This document shows positions 42,599-52,585 of a stretch of 64,000 nucleotides of DNA, in pieces. A model generated the notes under the pieces. The model ran no database searches and had not been told where the DNA came from. It saw only the letters and a program-made list of their open reading frames with translations. Source of the stretch: Pseudomonas marginalis (GTDB lineage: Bacteria > Pseudomonadota > Gammaproteobacteria > Pseudomonadales > Pseudomonadaceae); NCBI RefSeq assembly GCF_008692035.1, contig NZ_VTFG01000002.1, positions 620,001 through 684,000 of the forward strand. The letters run 5' to 3'. The stretch's first letter is position 1. Each line of letters begins with the position of its first letter. Made by a program: the position numbers and the translations under genes.

Positions 42599-43891
42599 AT
42601 GCTGTCGACACAGCCACAGGCTTGCCCGCCTGTTCGTATTTCCCGCCTGACCCACACCGCCCTTGCCAGTGCCGCTGCCCTTGCCGGCTTTTCGCCGCTT
42701 GGCCAGGCTGCCTTCTTCGAAGACAGCAGCGCGACCCTGGAAACCCGCAACATGTACTTCAACCGCGACTTTCGCGACGGCACCAGCGCCCAGCAGTCCA
42801 AGCGCGACGAGTGGGCCCAGGGCTTCATGCTCAACCTGCAATCGGGCTACACCGACGGCACCGTCGGCTTTGGCGTGGATGCGCTGGGCATGCTCGGCGT
42901 CAAGCTCGACTCCAGCCCCGACCGCACCGGCACCGGCCTGCTGCCCACCCACGACGATGGCCGCGCCGCCAATGAGTACTCCAAGCTGGGCCTGACCGGC
43001 AAAGTGAAGATTTCCGCCACCGAGCTCAAGATCGGCTCGCTGATGCCTGAGCTGCCGATCCTCAAGCCCAATGACGGGCGCATCCTGCCGCAGACCTTCA
43101 ACGGTGGCCTGGTCACCTCCAAGGAATTCAAGAACCTGGTCTTCACCGGCGGCCGCCTCGACAAGGCCAAGGACCGCGACGACAGCAACTACGAGGACAT
43201 CGCCCTCAACAACAAGAACAGCCGCTTCCTCAGCGGTGCCACCGGCAAGCATTTCAACTTCGGCGGGGTCGACTACAAGTTCGCCGACAAGATCACCGGC
43301 AGCTACCACTTCGCCCAACTCGACGACGTGTACCGCCAGCACTTCCTCGGCCTGGTCGCCGCGCGCCCGATGGGCCCCGGCACCTTCGCCACCGACCTGC
43401 GCCTGGCGATCAGCGATGACGCAGGCGCAGCCCGTGGCGGCAAGATCGACAACACCTCCCTCAACGGCCTGTTCAGCTATGCCCTCAATGGCCATAAGCT
43501 CAGCGCCGGCTACCAGCATATGTCCGGCGACAGTGCCTTTCCGTACGTGGATGGCAGCGACCCGTACCTGGTCAACTTCGTGCAGATCAACGACTTTGCC
43601 GGCGCCGAAGAGCGCTCCTGGCAGGCGCGCTACGACTACGACTTCGCCAAGCTGGGCATTCCCGGCCTGAGTTTCATGAGCCGTTACCTCTCGGGTGACA
43701 ATATCAAGCTCAGGAACGGCGACACCGGCAAGGAATGGGAACGCAACAGCGAGATCAAGTACGTGGTGCAAAGCGGTACGTTCAAGGATGTCGCCGTGCG
43801 CCTGCGCAATGCCACCTACCGTTCCAACTATTCAGCCCGTGATGCGGATGAAATGCGCCTGCTGGTCAGCTACAGCGTTGCGCTCTGGTAA
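42599..43891 (+). CDS. opdH: OprD-family outer-membrane porin, OpdH-like tricarboxylate channel
   Basis: 430 residues with a signal peptide (about 1-38) and an 18-strand OprD-type barrel. It starts FFEDSSATLETRNMYFNRDF, the OprD family N-terminus, and ends in an aromatic strand, VSYSVALW. OpdH in P. aeruginosa passes cis-aconitate and citrate, and the adjacent tctDE and tctCBA support the same role. It is the first gene of the uptake operon; tctC follows after 31 bases. Confidence 0.92.
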   Translation: MLSTQPQACPPVRISRLTHTALASAAALAGFSPLGQAAFFEDSSATLETRNMYFNRDFRDGTSAQQSKRDEWAQGFMLNLQSGYTDGTVGFGVDALGMLGVKLDSSPDRTGTGLLPTHDDGRAANEYSKLGLTGKVKISATELKIGSLMPELPILKPNDGRILPQTFNGGLVTSKEFKNLVFTGGRLDKAKDRDDSNYEDIALNNKNSRFLSGATGKHFNFGGVDYKFADKITGSYHFAQLDDVYRQHFLGLVAARPMGPGTFATDLRLAISDDAGAARGGKIDNTSLNGLFSYALNGHKLSAGYQHMSGDSAFPYVDGSDPYLVNFVQINDFAGAEERSWQARYDYDFAKLGIPGLSFMSRYLSGDNIKLRNGDTGKEWERNSEIKYVVQSGTFKDVAVRLRNATYRSNYSARDADEMRLLVSYSVALW

Positions 43892-43922
43892 GCCACTCAT
43901 AACAACAAAGACGGAGATCACC

Positions 43923-44906
43923 ATGACCCCTTCATTGCGTAAATTGGCCCTCGCCGCCGGCTGCATGCTGTTCGCCGGCCAACTGCTGGCCGCCGACGAA
44001 CCCAAGCGCCCGGAATGCATCGCCCCGGCCTCCCCCGGCGGTGGTTTTGACCTGACCTGCAAACTGGCGCAAAGCGCGCTGGTCAACGAGAAACTGCTGA
44101 GCAAACCAATGCGCGTGACCTACATGCCGGGCGGCGTGGGCGCGGTGGCCTACAACGCCGTGGTGGCCCAGCGTCCTGCGGACGGCGGTACGCTCGTGGC
44201 CTGGTCCAGCGGTTCGCTGCTGAACCTGGCCCAGGGCAAGTTCGGGCGCTTCGATGAGAGCGCCGTACGCTGGCTGGCCGCCGTGGGTACCAGCTACGGT
44301 GCCATCGCCGTTAAAGCCGATTCGCCCTACAAGACCCTCGACGATCTCGTCAAAGCCCTGAAGAAAGATCCGGGCAGCGTGGTGATCGGTTCCGGCGGCA
44401 CCGTCGGCAGCCAGGACTGGATGCAAACCGCGCTGATCGCCAAGGCCGCCGGGATCAACCCGCGCGAGCTGCGCTATGTGGCGCTCGAAGGCGGCGGTGA
44501 AATCGCCACCGCCCTGCTCGGCGGGCATATCCAGGTCGGCAGTACCGACATCTCCGACTCCATGCCGCACATTCTCAGCGGTGACATGCGCCTGCTGGCG
44601 GTGTTCTCCGAGGAGCGCCTGGACGAGCCGGAAATGAAGAATATTCCGACCGCCAAAGAGCAAGGCTACGACATCGTCTGGCCGGTGGTGCGTGGCTTCT
44701 ACCTCGGGCCAAAAGTCAGCGATGCCGACTACGCCTGGTGGAAGGAGGCCTTCGACAAACTGCTGGCCTCCGACGAGTTCGCCAAGCTGCGTGACCAGCG
44801 CGAGCTGTTCCCGTTCGCCATGACCGGCCCGGAGCTGGACACCTACGTGAAGAAACAGGTGGCTGACTACAAAGTGCTGGCCAAAGAGTTCGGCCTGATC
44901 CAGTAA
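43923..44906 (+). CDS. tctC: Tricarboxylate-binding protein TctC
   Basis: 327 residues with a signal peptide (about 1-24, GQLLAADE) and a periplasmic TctC/Bug-type binding domain (IAPASPGGGFDLTCKL). It delivers citrate-like acids to the TctAB membrane complex. ATG 43923 is preceded by GGAG. Confidence 0.95.
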   Translation: MTPSLRKLALAAGCMLFAGQLLAADEPKRPECIAPASPGGGFDLTCKLAQSALVNEKLLSKPMRVTYMPGGVGAVAYNAVVAQRPADGGTLVAWSSGSLLNLAQGKFGRFDESAVRWLAAVGTSYGAIAVKADSPYKTLDDLVKALKKDPGSVVIGSGGTVGSQDWMQTALIAKAAGINPRELRYVALEGGGEIATALLGGHIQVGSTDISDSMPHILSGDMRLLAVFSEERLDEPEMKNIPTAKEQGYDIVWPVVRGFYLGPKVSDADYAWWKEAFDKLLASDEFAKLRDQRELFPFAMTGPELDTYVKKQVADYKVLAKEFGLIQ

Positions 44907-44965
44907 TCGCCCCTCTGTCGCGCGGCCATGCCTGGCGAACCCCAGGCATGGCCCAGGAGTTCAAC

Positions 44966-45424
44966 ATGCTCTTACAACGCATATTCGCCGCCGCGCTGCT
45001 GCTGGCCTGCGCCGGTCTGGCGCTGATGGCCTGGCCCTACCAGGCGTCGTTTTCCTACGAACCCGTAGGGCCCCGCGCCTACCCATTGCTGATGCTCGGG
45101 CTGATGAGCCTGGCGCTGATCTACATGCTGTTCCGCCCGCAACCCACCCAGCACACCGAAGAAGAACCCGCGCTGGACCGCCAGACCCTGGTCAAGATCG
45201 GCATCTGCGTGGCGCTGTTGATCGTGTTTGCCGGCACCTTCGAGCCCCTGGGCTTCATCCTCAGCAGCATGCTGATCGGCATCCCCATGGCGCGCCTGTA
45301 TGGCGGGCGCTGGGTGCCCAGCGTGGTGATCGTCAGCCTGATGGCCATCGGTCTTTATCTGCTGTTCGATAAGGCCATGGATGTTCCACTGCCCCTCGGC
45401 CTGCTCGACGTTCTGGAGAACTGA
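44966..45424 (+). CDS. tctB: Tricarboxylate transport small membrane subunit TctB
   Basis: 152 residues with four membrane helices, the small subunit of the tripartite tricarboxylate transporter. ATG 44966 has AGGAG upstream. A lone inverted repeat (catgcctgg...ccaggcatg, 44927-44948) lies between tctC and tctB and could lower downstream expression relative to the binding protein. tctA follows at once. Confidence 0.92.
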   Translation: MLLQRIFAAALLLACAGLALMAWPYQASFSYEPVGPRAYPLLMLGLMSLALIYMLFRPQPTQHTEEEPALDRQTLVKIGICVALLIVFAGTFEPLGFILSSMLIGIPMARLYGGRWVPSVVIVSLMAIGLYLLFDKAMDVPLPLGLLDVLEN

Positions 45425-45425
45425 T

Positions 45426-46940
45426 ATGGATACTTTCGGCTATTTGGGCCAGGGCTTCGGCGTTGCACTGTCCCCCTACAACCTGGTGACCGCCCTGTGC
45501 GGCACCCTGATCGGCACCGTGGTCGGCCTGTTGCCGGGCCTGGGCCCGATCAACGGCGTGGCGCTGTTGATCCCCATCGCGTTTGCCCTGGGCCTGCCGC
45601 CGGAATCGGCACTGATCCTGCTGGCGGCCGTGTACCTGGGCTGCGAATACGGCGGGCGTATCAGCTCGATCCTGCTGAACATCCCGGGCGAAGCCTCCAC
45701 CGTAATGACCACCCTCGACGGCTACCCGATGGCCCGCAAAGGCCTGGCCGGCGTGGCGCTGTCGTTGTCCGCGTGGAGTTCGTTCATCGGCGCGTTTATC
45801 GCCACCTGCGGCATGGTGCTGTTCGCGCCGCTGCTGGCCAAATGGGCGATTGCCTTCGGCCCGGCGGAATATTTCGTGCTGATGGTGTTCGCGATTGTCT
45901 GCCTGGGCGGCATGGCCGGTGACAAACCGCTGAAAACCTTCGTGGCGGCGCTGATCGGCCTGTTCCTCTCGGCAGTGGGCATCGATGCCAACAGCGGCGT
46001 GTACCGGTTCACCGGCGATAACATCCACCTCACCGACGGCATCCAGTTTGTGGTGTTGGTATTGGGCTTGTTCTCCATCAGCGAGATCCTGTTGCTGCTG
46101 GAAAAAACCCACCGTGGCCAGGAAGCGGTGAAAGCCACCGGGCGGATGATGTTCAACCTGAAGGAAGCAGGTTCGGTGTTCGTGGTGAACATTCGTTGCG
46201 GCCTGCTCGGTTTCATCATGGGCGTGCTGCCCGGCGCGGGCGCGACCCTGGCCTCGGCCGTGGCCTACATGACCGAGAAACGCCTGGCCGGTGCCAGCGG
46301 CAAATTCGGCCAGGGCGACATGCGCGGCCTGGCGGCACCGGAAACCGCCATCGGCGCGTCCGCCTGCGGTGCCTTGGTGCCGATGCTGACCCTCGGCGTT
46401 CCCGGGTCGGGCACCACCGCCGTGATGATCGGCGCCCTGTCGCTGTACAACATCACCCCCGGCCCGCTGCTGTTCCAACAGCAACCGGACATCGTCTGGG
46501 GCCTGATCGCCTCGTTGTTTATCGCCAACATCATGCTGGTGATCCTCAACATCCCGATGATCCGCATCTTCACGCGCATCCTCGCCGTGCCGAACTGGGC
46601 GCTGGTGCCGGTGATCGCGATCATCACCGCGATCGGTGTGTACGCGGTGCACGCCACCACCTTCGACCTGTTCCTGATGGTCGGCATCGGCATCTTCGGC
46701 TACATCCTGCGCAAGCTGGACTTCCCGCTGTCGCCGGTGCTGCTGGGCTTTATCCTCGGCGGCCTGATGGAGCAGAACCTGCGCCGCGCGCTGTCGATTT
46801 CCAACGGTGACCTGCAGATTCTCTGGTCAAGCCCGATCACCTTCGGGGTGTGGGTACTGACCGCGTTGATGCTGGCGTTCCCGCTGGTGCGCATCTACCG
46901 CAAACGTGCCCTGCAGCGTCGTGCCGTGGCCGATGTCTGA
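45426..46940 (+). CDS. tctA: Tricarboxylate transport large membrane subunit TctA
   Basis: 504-residue membrane protein with about twelve helices. The TctA signatures GLLPGLGPINGVAL and GVLPGAGATLASAVAY, two related loops in an inverted repeat, are both present. It imports the acid with sodium or proton. ATG 45426 starts one base after the tctB stop; its own stop overlaps the abrB-like start. Confidence 0.95.
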   Translation: MDTFGYLGQGFGVALSPYNLVTALCGTLIGTVVGLLPGLGPINGVALLIPIAFALGLPPESALILLAAVYLGCEYGGRISSILLNIPGEASTVMTTLDGYPMARKGLAGVALSLSAWSSFIGAFIATCGMVLFAPLLAKWAIAFGPAEYFVLMVFAIVCLGGMAGDKPLKTFVAALIGLFLSAVGIDANSGVYRFTGDNIHLTDGIQFVVLVLGLFSISEILLLLEKTHRGQEAVKATGRMMFNLKEAGSVFVVNIRCGLLGFIMGVLPGAGATLASAVAYMTEKRLAGASGKFGQGDMRGLAAPETAIGASACGALVPMLTLGVPGSGTTAVMIGALSLYNITPGPLLFQQQPDIVWGLIASLFIANIMLVILNIPMIRIFTRILAVPNWALVPVIAIITAIGVYAVHATTFDLFLMVGIGIFGYILRKLDFPLSPVLLGFILGGLMEQNLRRALSISNGDLQILWSSPITFGVWVLTALMLAFPLVRIYRKRALQRRAVADV

Positions 46941-47970
46941 GGTCACCTTTAAACATTGGTGGGGAACACCGCTGGTCGGCCTGGCCGGCGGTTACCTGGC
47001 CAGCCTGGTCGGCTGGCCTTTGCCGTACATGGTCGGCTCCTTACTGGCGATCATCCTCGTGCGTTGCCTAACGCCCTGGCAGTTGGCGGAGATTCCCGGC
47101 GGGCGCAAATGCGGCCAATGGGTGGTGGGCATCGGCATCGGCCTGCACTTCACCCCCGTGGTAATCGAACAGGTAATGAGCCATTTCGGCCTGATTTTCT
47201 TCGGTGCGTTGGTCACCAGCCTGTCGAGCGTGGTCGGCGTGTGGTTGATGCGCCGCAGTGGCGAAGACCGCGCCACCGCGTTTTTCTCGAGCATGCCGGG
47301 CGGTTCCGGGGAGATGGTCAACCTCGGCTCGCGCAATGGCGCGGTACTCAGCCGTGTGGCGGCAGGGCAAAGCCTGCGTGTGCTGGTGGTGGTGCTGTGT
47401 GTGCCGGCGATCTTCAAGTATCTGTTGGGCGGCGGTGCGCCGCAGTTTCATCCGGCGCCGGTCAGTTGGGTGTGGCTGGCGCTGCTGTTTCCACTCGGTG
47501 CACTGGTGGCCTGGGGATGGCAGCGCTTGCGCCAGCCTAACCCGTGGTTGTTCGGCCCCTTGCTGGTCAGTGCGACGGCCAGCGTGGTGTGGGACCTGCA
47601 TATCGGCCTGCCCGACGGCGGCAGCCAGATCGGCCAGTGGTTGATCGGCAGCGGGTTGGGCTGCCACTTCAATCGGCAGTTCTTTCGTCGAGCACCATCG
47701 TTCATGGGCCGCACCTTGATCGGCACGGCCTTGACCATGGCGCTGGCAACGTTGGCGGCGGTGGGCTTGAGCGCCCTCACCCACCTGGACCTGCGCTCGC
47801 TGACCCTGGGCATGATGCCCGGCGGGATTGCCGAGATGAGCCTTACGGCCGAGACCCTGCAACTGTCGGTGCCGTTGGTGACGGCGATGCAGGTGATGCG
47901 CTTGTTGTTTGTGCTGTTCCTGGCGGAGCCGTTGTTTCGGCATTGGAACCGTCAGCCGGAAAAAATCTAA
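46933..47970 (+). CDS. AbrB-family (AitC/ammonia-monooxygenase-like) membrane protein
   Basis: 345 residues, around ten membrane helices arranged as two similar halves (each with GxWxxGxGxG-type turns, e.g. KCGQWVVGIGIGLHF and QIGQWLIGSGLGCHF). It belongs to the family annotated AbrB, a membrane protein unrelated to the Bacillus DNA-binding AbrB. The overlap with tctA implies a role in, or co-regulation with, tricarboxylate uptake; its function is unknown. Confidence 0.85.
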   Translation: MSEVTFKHWWGTPLVGLAGGYLASLVGWPLPYMVGSLLAIILVRCLTPWQLAEIPGGRKCGQWVVGIGIGLHFTPVVIEQVMSHFGLIFFGALVTSLSSVVGVWLMRRSGEDRATAFFSSMPGGSGEMVNLGSRNGAVLSRVAAGQSLRVLVVVLCVPAIFKYLLGGGAPQFHPAPVSWVWLALLFPLGALVAWGWQRLRQPNPWLFGPLLVSATASVVWDLHIGLPDGGSQIGQWLIGSGLGCHFNRQFFRRAPSFMGRTLIGTALTMALATLAAVGLSALTHLDLRSLTLGMMPGGIAEMSLTAETLQLSVPLVTAMQVMRLLFVLFLAEPLFRHWNRQPEKI

Positions 47971-48001
47971 ACCTTCGGCACAGGTTGAACTGTGCCTGGC
48001 C

Positions 48002-48694
48002 TTAGAGCGGCGGCAACCGCCACTCAATCGGCGTTTCGCCGTTCTGCTCAAGAAACTTGTTGGTGCGGCTGAAATGCCCGCACCCCAGGAACCCCCGGTA
48101 CGCCGACAACGGCGACGGATGCACCGACGTCAGCACCAAATGCTTGGTGGCATCGACCAGCTTCTGCTTGCCCTGGGCATGGGCGCCCCACAACAGGAAC
48201 ACCAGGTGCGGCTGGTGCTCGCTGACCACCTCGATAATCCGATCGGTAAAGAACTGCCAGCCCTTGCCCGCATGGGCATTGGCGTTGGCGCGTTCCACGG
48301 TCATGGTGGTGTTGAGCAGCAACACGCCCTGGTCGGCCCAGCTCTGCAGGCAGCCGTGGTTGGGGATGTCGATGTTCAGGTCGCGCTTGAGCTCTTTGTA
48401 GATATTGACCAGGGACGGCGGCGCCGGCACGCCCGGTTGTACCGAGAAGCACAAACCGTGGGCCTGGCCGGGGCCGTGGTACGGGTCCTGGCCGAGGATC
48501 ACCACCTTGACCTTGTCCAGCGGCGTTGAGTTAAGCGCATTGAAGATCAGCGGGCCGGGCGGGTAGATCTCTTTGCCGGCGGCATGTTCCTGGCGCAGGA
48601 ACTCGCGCAACTGGCCCATGTAGGGCTTATCGAACTCATCACGCAGGGCGTGTTTCCAGCTGGGTTCGAGTTTGATACGGTCGCCTTCGGTCAT
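48002..48694 (-). CDS. ung: Uracil-DNA glycosylase
   Basis: 230 residues, family 1 UDG. Motifs are VVILGQDPYHGPGQAHGL with the catalytic Asp, and the DNA-intercalation loop HPSPLSAYRGFLG with the catalytic His. It removes uracil from DNA. Convergent with the abrB-like gene, 31 bases apart. Confidence 0.97.
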   Translation of the reverse strand: MTEGDRIKLEPSWKHALRDEFDKPYMGQLREFLRQEHAAGKEIYPPGPLIFNALNSTPLDKVKVVILGQDPYHGPGQAHGLCFSVQPGVPAPPSLVNIYKELKRDLNIDIPNHGCLQSWADQGVLLLNTTMTVERANANAHAGKGWQFFTDRIIEVVSEHQPHLVFLLWGAHAQGKQKLVDATKHLVLTSVHPSPLSAYRGFLGCGHFSRTNKFLEQNGETPIEWRLPPL

Positions 48695-48830
48695 AGTTGA
48701 AATGTCTTGTAGAAAAGAATGAGGCGAACCCTAGGAAAGCCGGCCCTGCTTGTCAATTGATCTGACACACCACCGGCACTTTCCCACGAAGCGATCATAC
48801 TGATCCTTCACCTTCTCGATTGAGGTCACG

Positions 48831-49943
48831 ATGAATCTGCACTTCGAAGAACTGACCGGCAGCGGCGGCGCCCGCGTCGGCATCGCCAGCCTCGACGCTG
48901 AAAAGTCCCTCAATGCCCTCTCTTTGCCGATGATCCTGGCCCTGACTGATCGCCTGGAGGCCTGGGCCAAAGACCCGAACATCGTCTGTGTGCTGCTGCG
49001 TGGCAACGGGCCCAAGGCGTTTTGCGCCGGGGGCGAAGTGCGCAGCCTGGCCCAGGCCTGCCGCGAGCAGCCGGGTGAAGTGCCGGCCCTGGCCGCACAG
49101 TTTTTTGCTGCGGAATATCGTCTCGACTACCGCTTGCACACTTACCCTAAACCACTGATCTGCTGGGGCCACGGCTACGTGCTGGGCGGGGGCATGGGCC
49201 TGCTGCAAAGTGCGGCCATACGGATTGTCACGCCGAGCAGCCGCCTGGCCATGCCCGAGATCAGCATCGGCCTGTACCCGGACGTGGGCGCCAGTTGGTT
49301 CCTGTCGCGCCTGCCGGGCAAGCTGGGCTTATTCCTTGGCCTTACCGGTGCCCATATCAACGGCCGTGACGCCCTGGACCTGGGCCTGGCCGACCGTTTC
49401 CTGCGCGACGATCAACAAGACGAGTTGCTCGATGGCCTGCTGCAACTGAACTGGCAGGAGCAGACCGCGATACAGCTCAACAGCCTGTTCAAGGCCCTGG
49501 CCCAGGAAGCCGTGGCCCAGCAACCCGAGGCGCAATGGCTGCCGCGCCGGGCACAGATCGACGAATGGCTGGACGTCGGCGATGTGCGCAGCGCCTGGCG
49601 CGCCTTGAGCCCGCTGCGCGACCACGCCGACCCGCTGTTCAACCGCGCCGGCAAGACGCTGAGCGAAGGCTGCCCGCTGACCGCACACCTGGTGTGGGAA
49701 CAGATCCAGCGGGCCCGCCATCTGTCCCTGGCCGAGGTGTTCCAGATGGAATACACCCTGAGCCTGAACTGCTGCCGCCATCCGGAATTCAGCGAAGGGG
49801 TGCGCGCGCGGTTGATCGACAAGGACCAGAAGCCCCATTGGCATTGGCCGGACATCAATACGGTCCCGGACGCCGTTGTGCAGGCGCACTTCACCAAGGC
49901 GTGGGAAGGCCGGCACCCGCTGGCGGACTTGTCCGATTACTGA
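48831..49943 (+). CDS. Crotonase-fold hydrolase, 3-hydroxyisobutyryl-CoA hydrolase-like
   Basis: 370 residues, longer than a plain enoyl-CoA hydratase and of the size of 3-hydroxyisobutyryl-CoA hydrolases of valine breakdown. Motifs are GNGPKAFCAGGEVRSL (oxyanion hole), GYVLGGGMGLLQ and MPEISIGLYPDVGASWFLSR, which is typical of the HIBCH subgroup. The C-terminal extension from about 250 fits. No other valine genes are adjacent. Confidence 0.85.
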   Translation: MNLHFEELTGSGGARVGIASLDAEKSLNALSLPMILALTDRLEAWAKDPNIVCVLLRGNGPKAFCAGGEVRSLAQACREQPGEVPALAAQFFAAEYRLDYRLHTYPKPLICWGHGYVLGGGMGLLQSAAIRIVTPSSRLAMPEISIGLYPDVGASWFLSRLPGKLGLFLGLTGAHINGRDALDLGLADRFLRDDQQDELLDGLLQLNWQEQTAIQLNSLFKALAQEAVAQQPEAQWLPRRAQIDEWLDVGDVRSAWRALSPLRDHADPLFNRAGKTLSEGCPLTAHLVWEQIQRARHLSLAEVFQMEYTLSLNCCRHPEFSEGVRARLIDKDQKPHWHWPDINTVPDAVVQAHFTKAWEGRHPLADLSDY

Positions 49944-49961
49944 GGTTTTGCGCCCATGAAA

Positions 49962-49984
49962 AAGCGGCGCTTCATGCGCCGCTT
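49962..49984. terminator. Convergent terminator hairpin
   Basis: aagcggcgc-ttcat-gcgccgctt, preceded by an A-run. It lies between the crotonase gene and the convergent lipoprotein gene. Confidence 0.75.
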
Positions 49985-49998
49985 GTCATACAGGCCGG

Positions 49999-50370
49999 TC
50001 AACGGTGACCGCCGCGGCCACCTCCACGGTCATGATCGCCACCGCGTCCATGCCCGCCATTGTTCCAACGATCCCCCCAGCCCTGGTTCGGGTAAGGCCG
50101 GTAACCGGCCCTTGGCCCTGACGGGTAATAGCGAGGCGCCGGCTGGTAATAACGCGGTGCCGAGTAGTAACGCGGTGCCGGAGCGTAGTAACGCGGCGAC
50201 GGGTAGTAATCACGGCGATATTGATACGCCGTGCCGCCGCCATAGTAATAAGCCGGCGCCGGTGAGGTGTAGACCTCGGAACGGTAGTAGCTCTGGCCTC
50301 CATCGTAGTAGGGCACACAAGCGGAAAGGGTCAGACCGAGTAAAGCGCTGAGCAGCAGTCGTCGATACAT
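49999..50370 (-). CDS. Tyr/Pro/Arg/Gly-rich lipoprotein
   Basis: 123 residues: lipobox LTLSAC (Cys18), then low-complexity sequence with repeated PRYYxPAPRYY-like units (about 55-85) and a Gly/His/Arg/Asp-rich tail (GHGRGGDHDRGG). Probably a disordered outer-membrane-anchored protein; the His- and Asp-rich tail could bind metal. AGGAGG precedes ATG 50370. No named family. Confidence 0.7.
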   Translation of the reverse strand: MYRRLLLSALLGLTLSACVPYYDGGQSYYRSEVYTSPAPAYYYGGGTAYQYRRDYYPSPRYYAPAPRYYSAPRYYQPAPRYYPSGPRAGYRPYPNQGWGDRWNNGGHGRGGDHDRGGGRGGHR

Positions 50371-50632
50371 GGCGGCCTCCTGGACCGCGGAAGAGCACCT
50401 CCAGCGACGCTGGGGGGCGGCATTCAGCTTTCACTGAATGACGAAATATCTGACATCAAAAAACGAAACTGGTGCGTTTTCGCAATAGTTTGAAACATGT
50501 GTGTAACCGTCATGAACAGGGCTTTTTTGTACGAACTGAAACTTTCCGGATTTGCATGATGTCATTACGACATCGCACAATGCCAGGGAGGCTCTAGCGC
50601 GAGCTTCCTCCCCTCATACCCGGATTCCAGTC

Positions 50633-52255
50633 ATGAAGATTTCAACCAAACTGCTGCTCTCATTTGTATTGTGCGCGTTCATCACCCTCGTCGTGGGCGC
50701 CTTGGGTATCAAGGGCGTGACACGGCTGGCTTCGGCGCTTGAACTGACCTTCTCGAACAACCTGGTCTCGGTGAGCAATACCGCCGCCACCCTCAATGGC
50801 ATGGTCGCCCACAACCGTGGCCTGTATCGCCTGGTGGATGCCAGCAATGGCGATGTGGCCCAGCAGGACCGCGAACGCGTGCGCCAGGACATCGCCAACG
50901 AACTCAAACGCAGCCAGACCGCCTACGCCATTTATCGCGCCACACCGTTGGAAGATGACGAACGGGCAGCCGGCGACAAGTTCGACCAGATCTGGCCCAC
51001 CTACGTCAGTAACTCCGAACGCATCATCGCGATGCTCGATGCCGGCCAGCTTGAGCAAGCCCGTACGCAGCTCAACACCAGTAACAATGAACTGTTCCGC
51101 CAGGCACGTGAGCTGATTCGCGTGATGGTCGACTCCAATAACCGCCAGATCAAGGAAGGCGCCGCCGCCGCCGACGATCTGCGCAACAGTGCGATGACCT
51201 GGATGATTGCCGGCATCGTGCTGGCCTTCATCATTGCAATCATCATTGGCGTGCTGATCACGCGGCTCATCACCCGCCCCATCGCACAGGCGGTGGAAGG
51301 CGCGCAGCGCATTGCCAAGGGTGACCTGACCCAAGCCATCGTTACCGAGCGCACCGACGAAGCCGGGCAACTGTTGATGGCGTTGTCGGATATGCAGGGC
51401 GGCCTGAAAAGCACCCTGGTGGAAATCGCCAACGCTTCCGACCAGCTCGCGTCAGCCGCCGAAGAGCTGAGCGCGGTCACCGACGAAAGCAGCCGCGGCC
51501 TGACCCGCCAGAACGACGAAATCCAGCAAGCCGCCACCGCCGTCAACCAGATGACCGCAGCGGTCGACGAAGTGGCGAGCAACGCCGTGTCGACCTCCGA
51601 GGCGTCGCGCCAGGCCACCGCCGAAGCCGAGGACGGTCGCCAGCAGGTGGAGCAGGCCGTGTCGGGCATGTCATCGATGGTGGTCGAGATCAACGATTCG
51701 ACCCAATCGGTCGCCGACCTCGCCAACCAGGTGCGCGAAATCGGCAAGGTGATCGATGTGATCCGCGGCATTGCCGACCAGACCAACCTGCTGGCCCTCA
51801 ATGCCGCCATCGAAGCTGCCCGAGCCGGTGAACAAGGCCGTGGTTTTGCCGTGGTGGCCGATGAGGTGCGCGCGCTGGCCCACCGCACCCAGACCTCCAC
51901 GGTCGACATCGAGAAAATGATCGGTGAAGTCCAGGCCGGTGCCGATGGCGCCGTGGCCGCCATGAACAAAAGCCTGACCTGGGCCAACAACACCCAGACC
52001 CTGGCGCAAAATGCCGGTCAGGCGCTGGAGCGCATCACCGCCAGCGTGGCCAGCATCAACGAGCGCAACCTGGTGATCGCCTCGGCGTCCGAGGAACAGG
52101 CCCAGGTGGCCCGCGAAGTGGATCGCAACCTGCTCAACATCCAGGACCTGTCGACCCAGACCGCCGCCGGTGCGCACCAGACCAACGCCTCCAGCCAGGA
52201 CCTGTCGCGCCTGGCCACCTCGTTCAATGTGCTGGTCAGCAAGTTCCAGCTGTAA
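50633..52255 (+). CDS. Methyl-accepting chemotaxis protein
   Basis: 540 residues: membrane helix (about 8-30), helical-bundle periplasmic sensor (about 35-185), second helix (about 190-212), HAMP, and signalling domain with DQTNLLALNAAIEAARAGEQGRGFAVVADEVR. The C-terminal halves of this and the receptor at 14295-15920 are very alike, both ending in ...FQL. ATG 50633 starts right before helix 1. It lies upstream of the guanidine operon but has its own context; ligand unknown. Confidence 0.92.
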   Translation: MKISTKLLLSFVLCAFITLVVGALGIKGVTRLASALELTFSNNLVSVSNTAATLNGMVAHNRGLYRLVDASNGDVAQQDRERVRQDIANELKRSQTAYAIYRATPLEDDERAAGDKFDQIWPTYVSNSERIIAMLDAGQLEQARTQLNTSNNELFRQARELIRVMVDSNNRQIKEGAAAADDLRNSAMTWMIAGIVLAFIIAIIIGVLITRLITRPIAQAVEGAQRIAKGDLTQAIVTERTDEAGQLLMALSDMQGGLKSTLVEIANASDQLASAAEELSAVTDESSRGLTRQNDEIQQAATAVNQMTAAVDEVASNAVSTSEASRQATAEAEDGRQQVEQAVSGMSSMVVEINDSTQSVADLANQVREIGKVIDVIRGIADQTNLLALNAAIEAARAGEQGRGFAVVADEVRALAHRTQTSTVDIEKMIGEVQAGADGAVAAMNKSLTWANNTQTLAQNAGQALERITASVASINERNLVIASASEEQAQVAREVDRNLLNIQDLSTQTAAGAHQTNASSQDLSRLATSFNVLVSKFQL

Positions 52256-52427
52256 GCGCCTCATAGCAGTGCGCCGACGCACCCGCGTGGCGCACAACGC
52301 CCTCTTCTACCCCCTCCTCTCCCGCCCGCCCGGCTGAACCGCCGGGCATCGAAGCCACTTGGCACGACTCTCGCTTTGTCTCTTGCGTGCAGGATTCATC
52401 ACAGGTTCGCGGCACCACAATTTGCAA

Positions 52428-52526
52428 TGGCCGACTAGGGTTCCGGCTCGCCGAAAGCGAGTGGCTGGTCCGAGAGTTGGCGACCTCCAGTTGAGGTTAC
52501 ACGGCGGGATAAAAGCCCGGGAGACA
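52428..52526 (+). promoter_or_regulatory. Guanidine-I riboswitch (ykkC class)
   Basis: Conserved blocks of the class occur in order: CTAGGGTTCCG (52434-52444), TGGTCCGAGAG (52466-52476), and ACACGGCGGGATAAAAGCCC (52499-52518) followed by GGGAGA. The aptamer binds guanidinium. It lies 60 bases before the first gene of the ABC transporter/carboxylase operon. A small CACCGTTCACGGTG hairpin follows (52529-52542), but no U-run, so the switch mechanism is not obvious. Confidence 0.93.
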
Positions 52527-52585
52527 AGCCACCGTTCACGGTGCCGCGTTGCTCCTGCTCGCCCTTGATCAACTGGAGAAGACCC

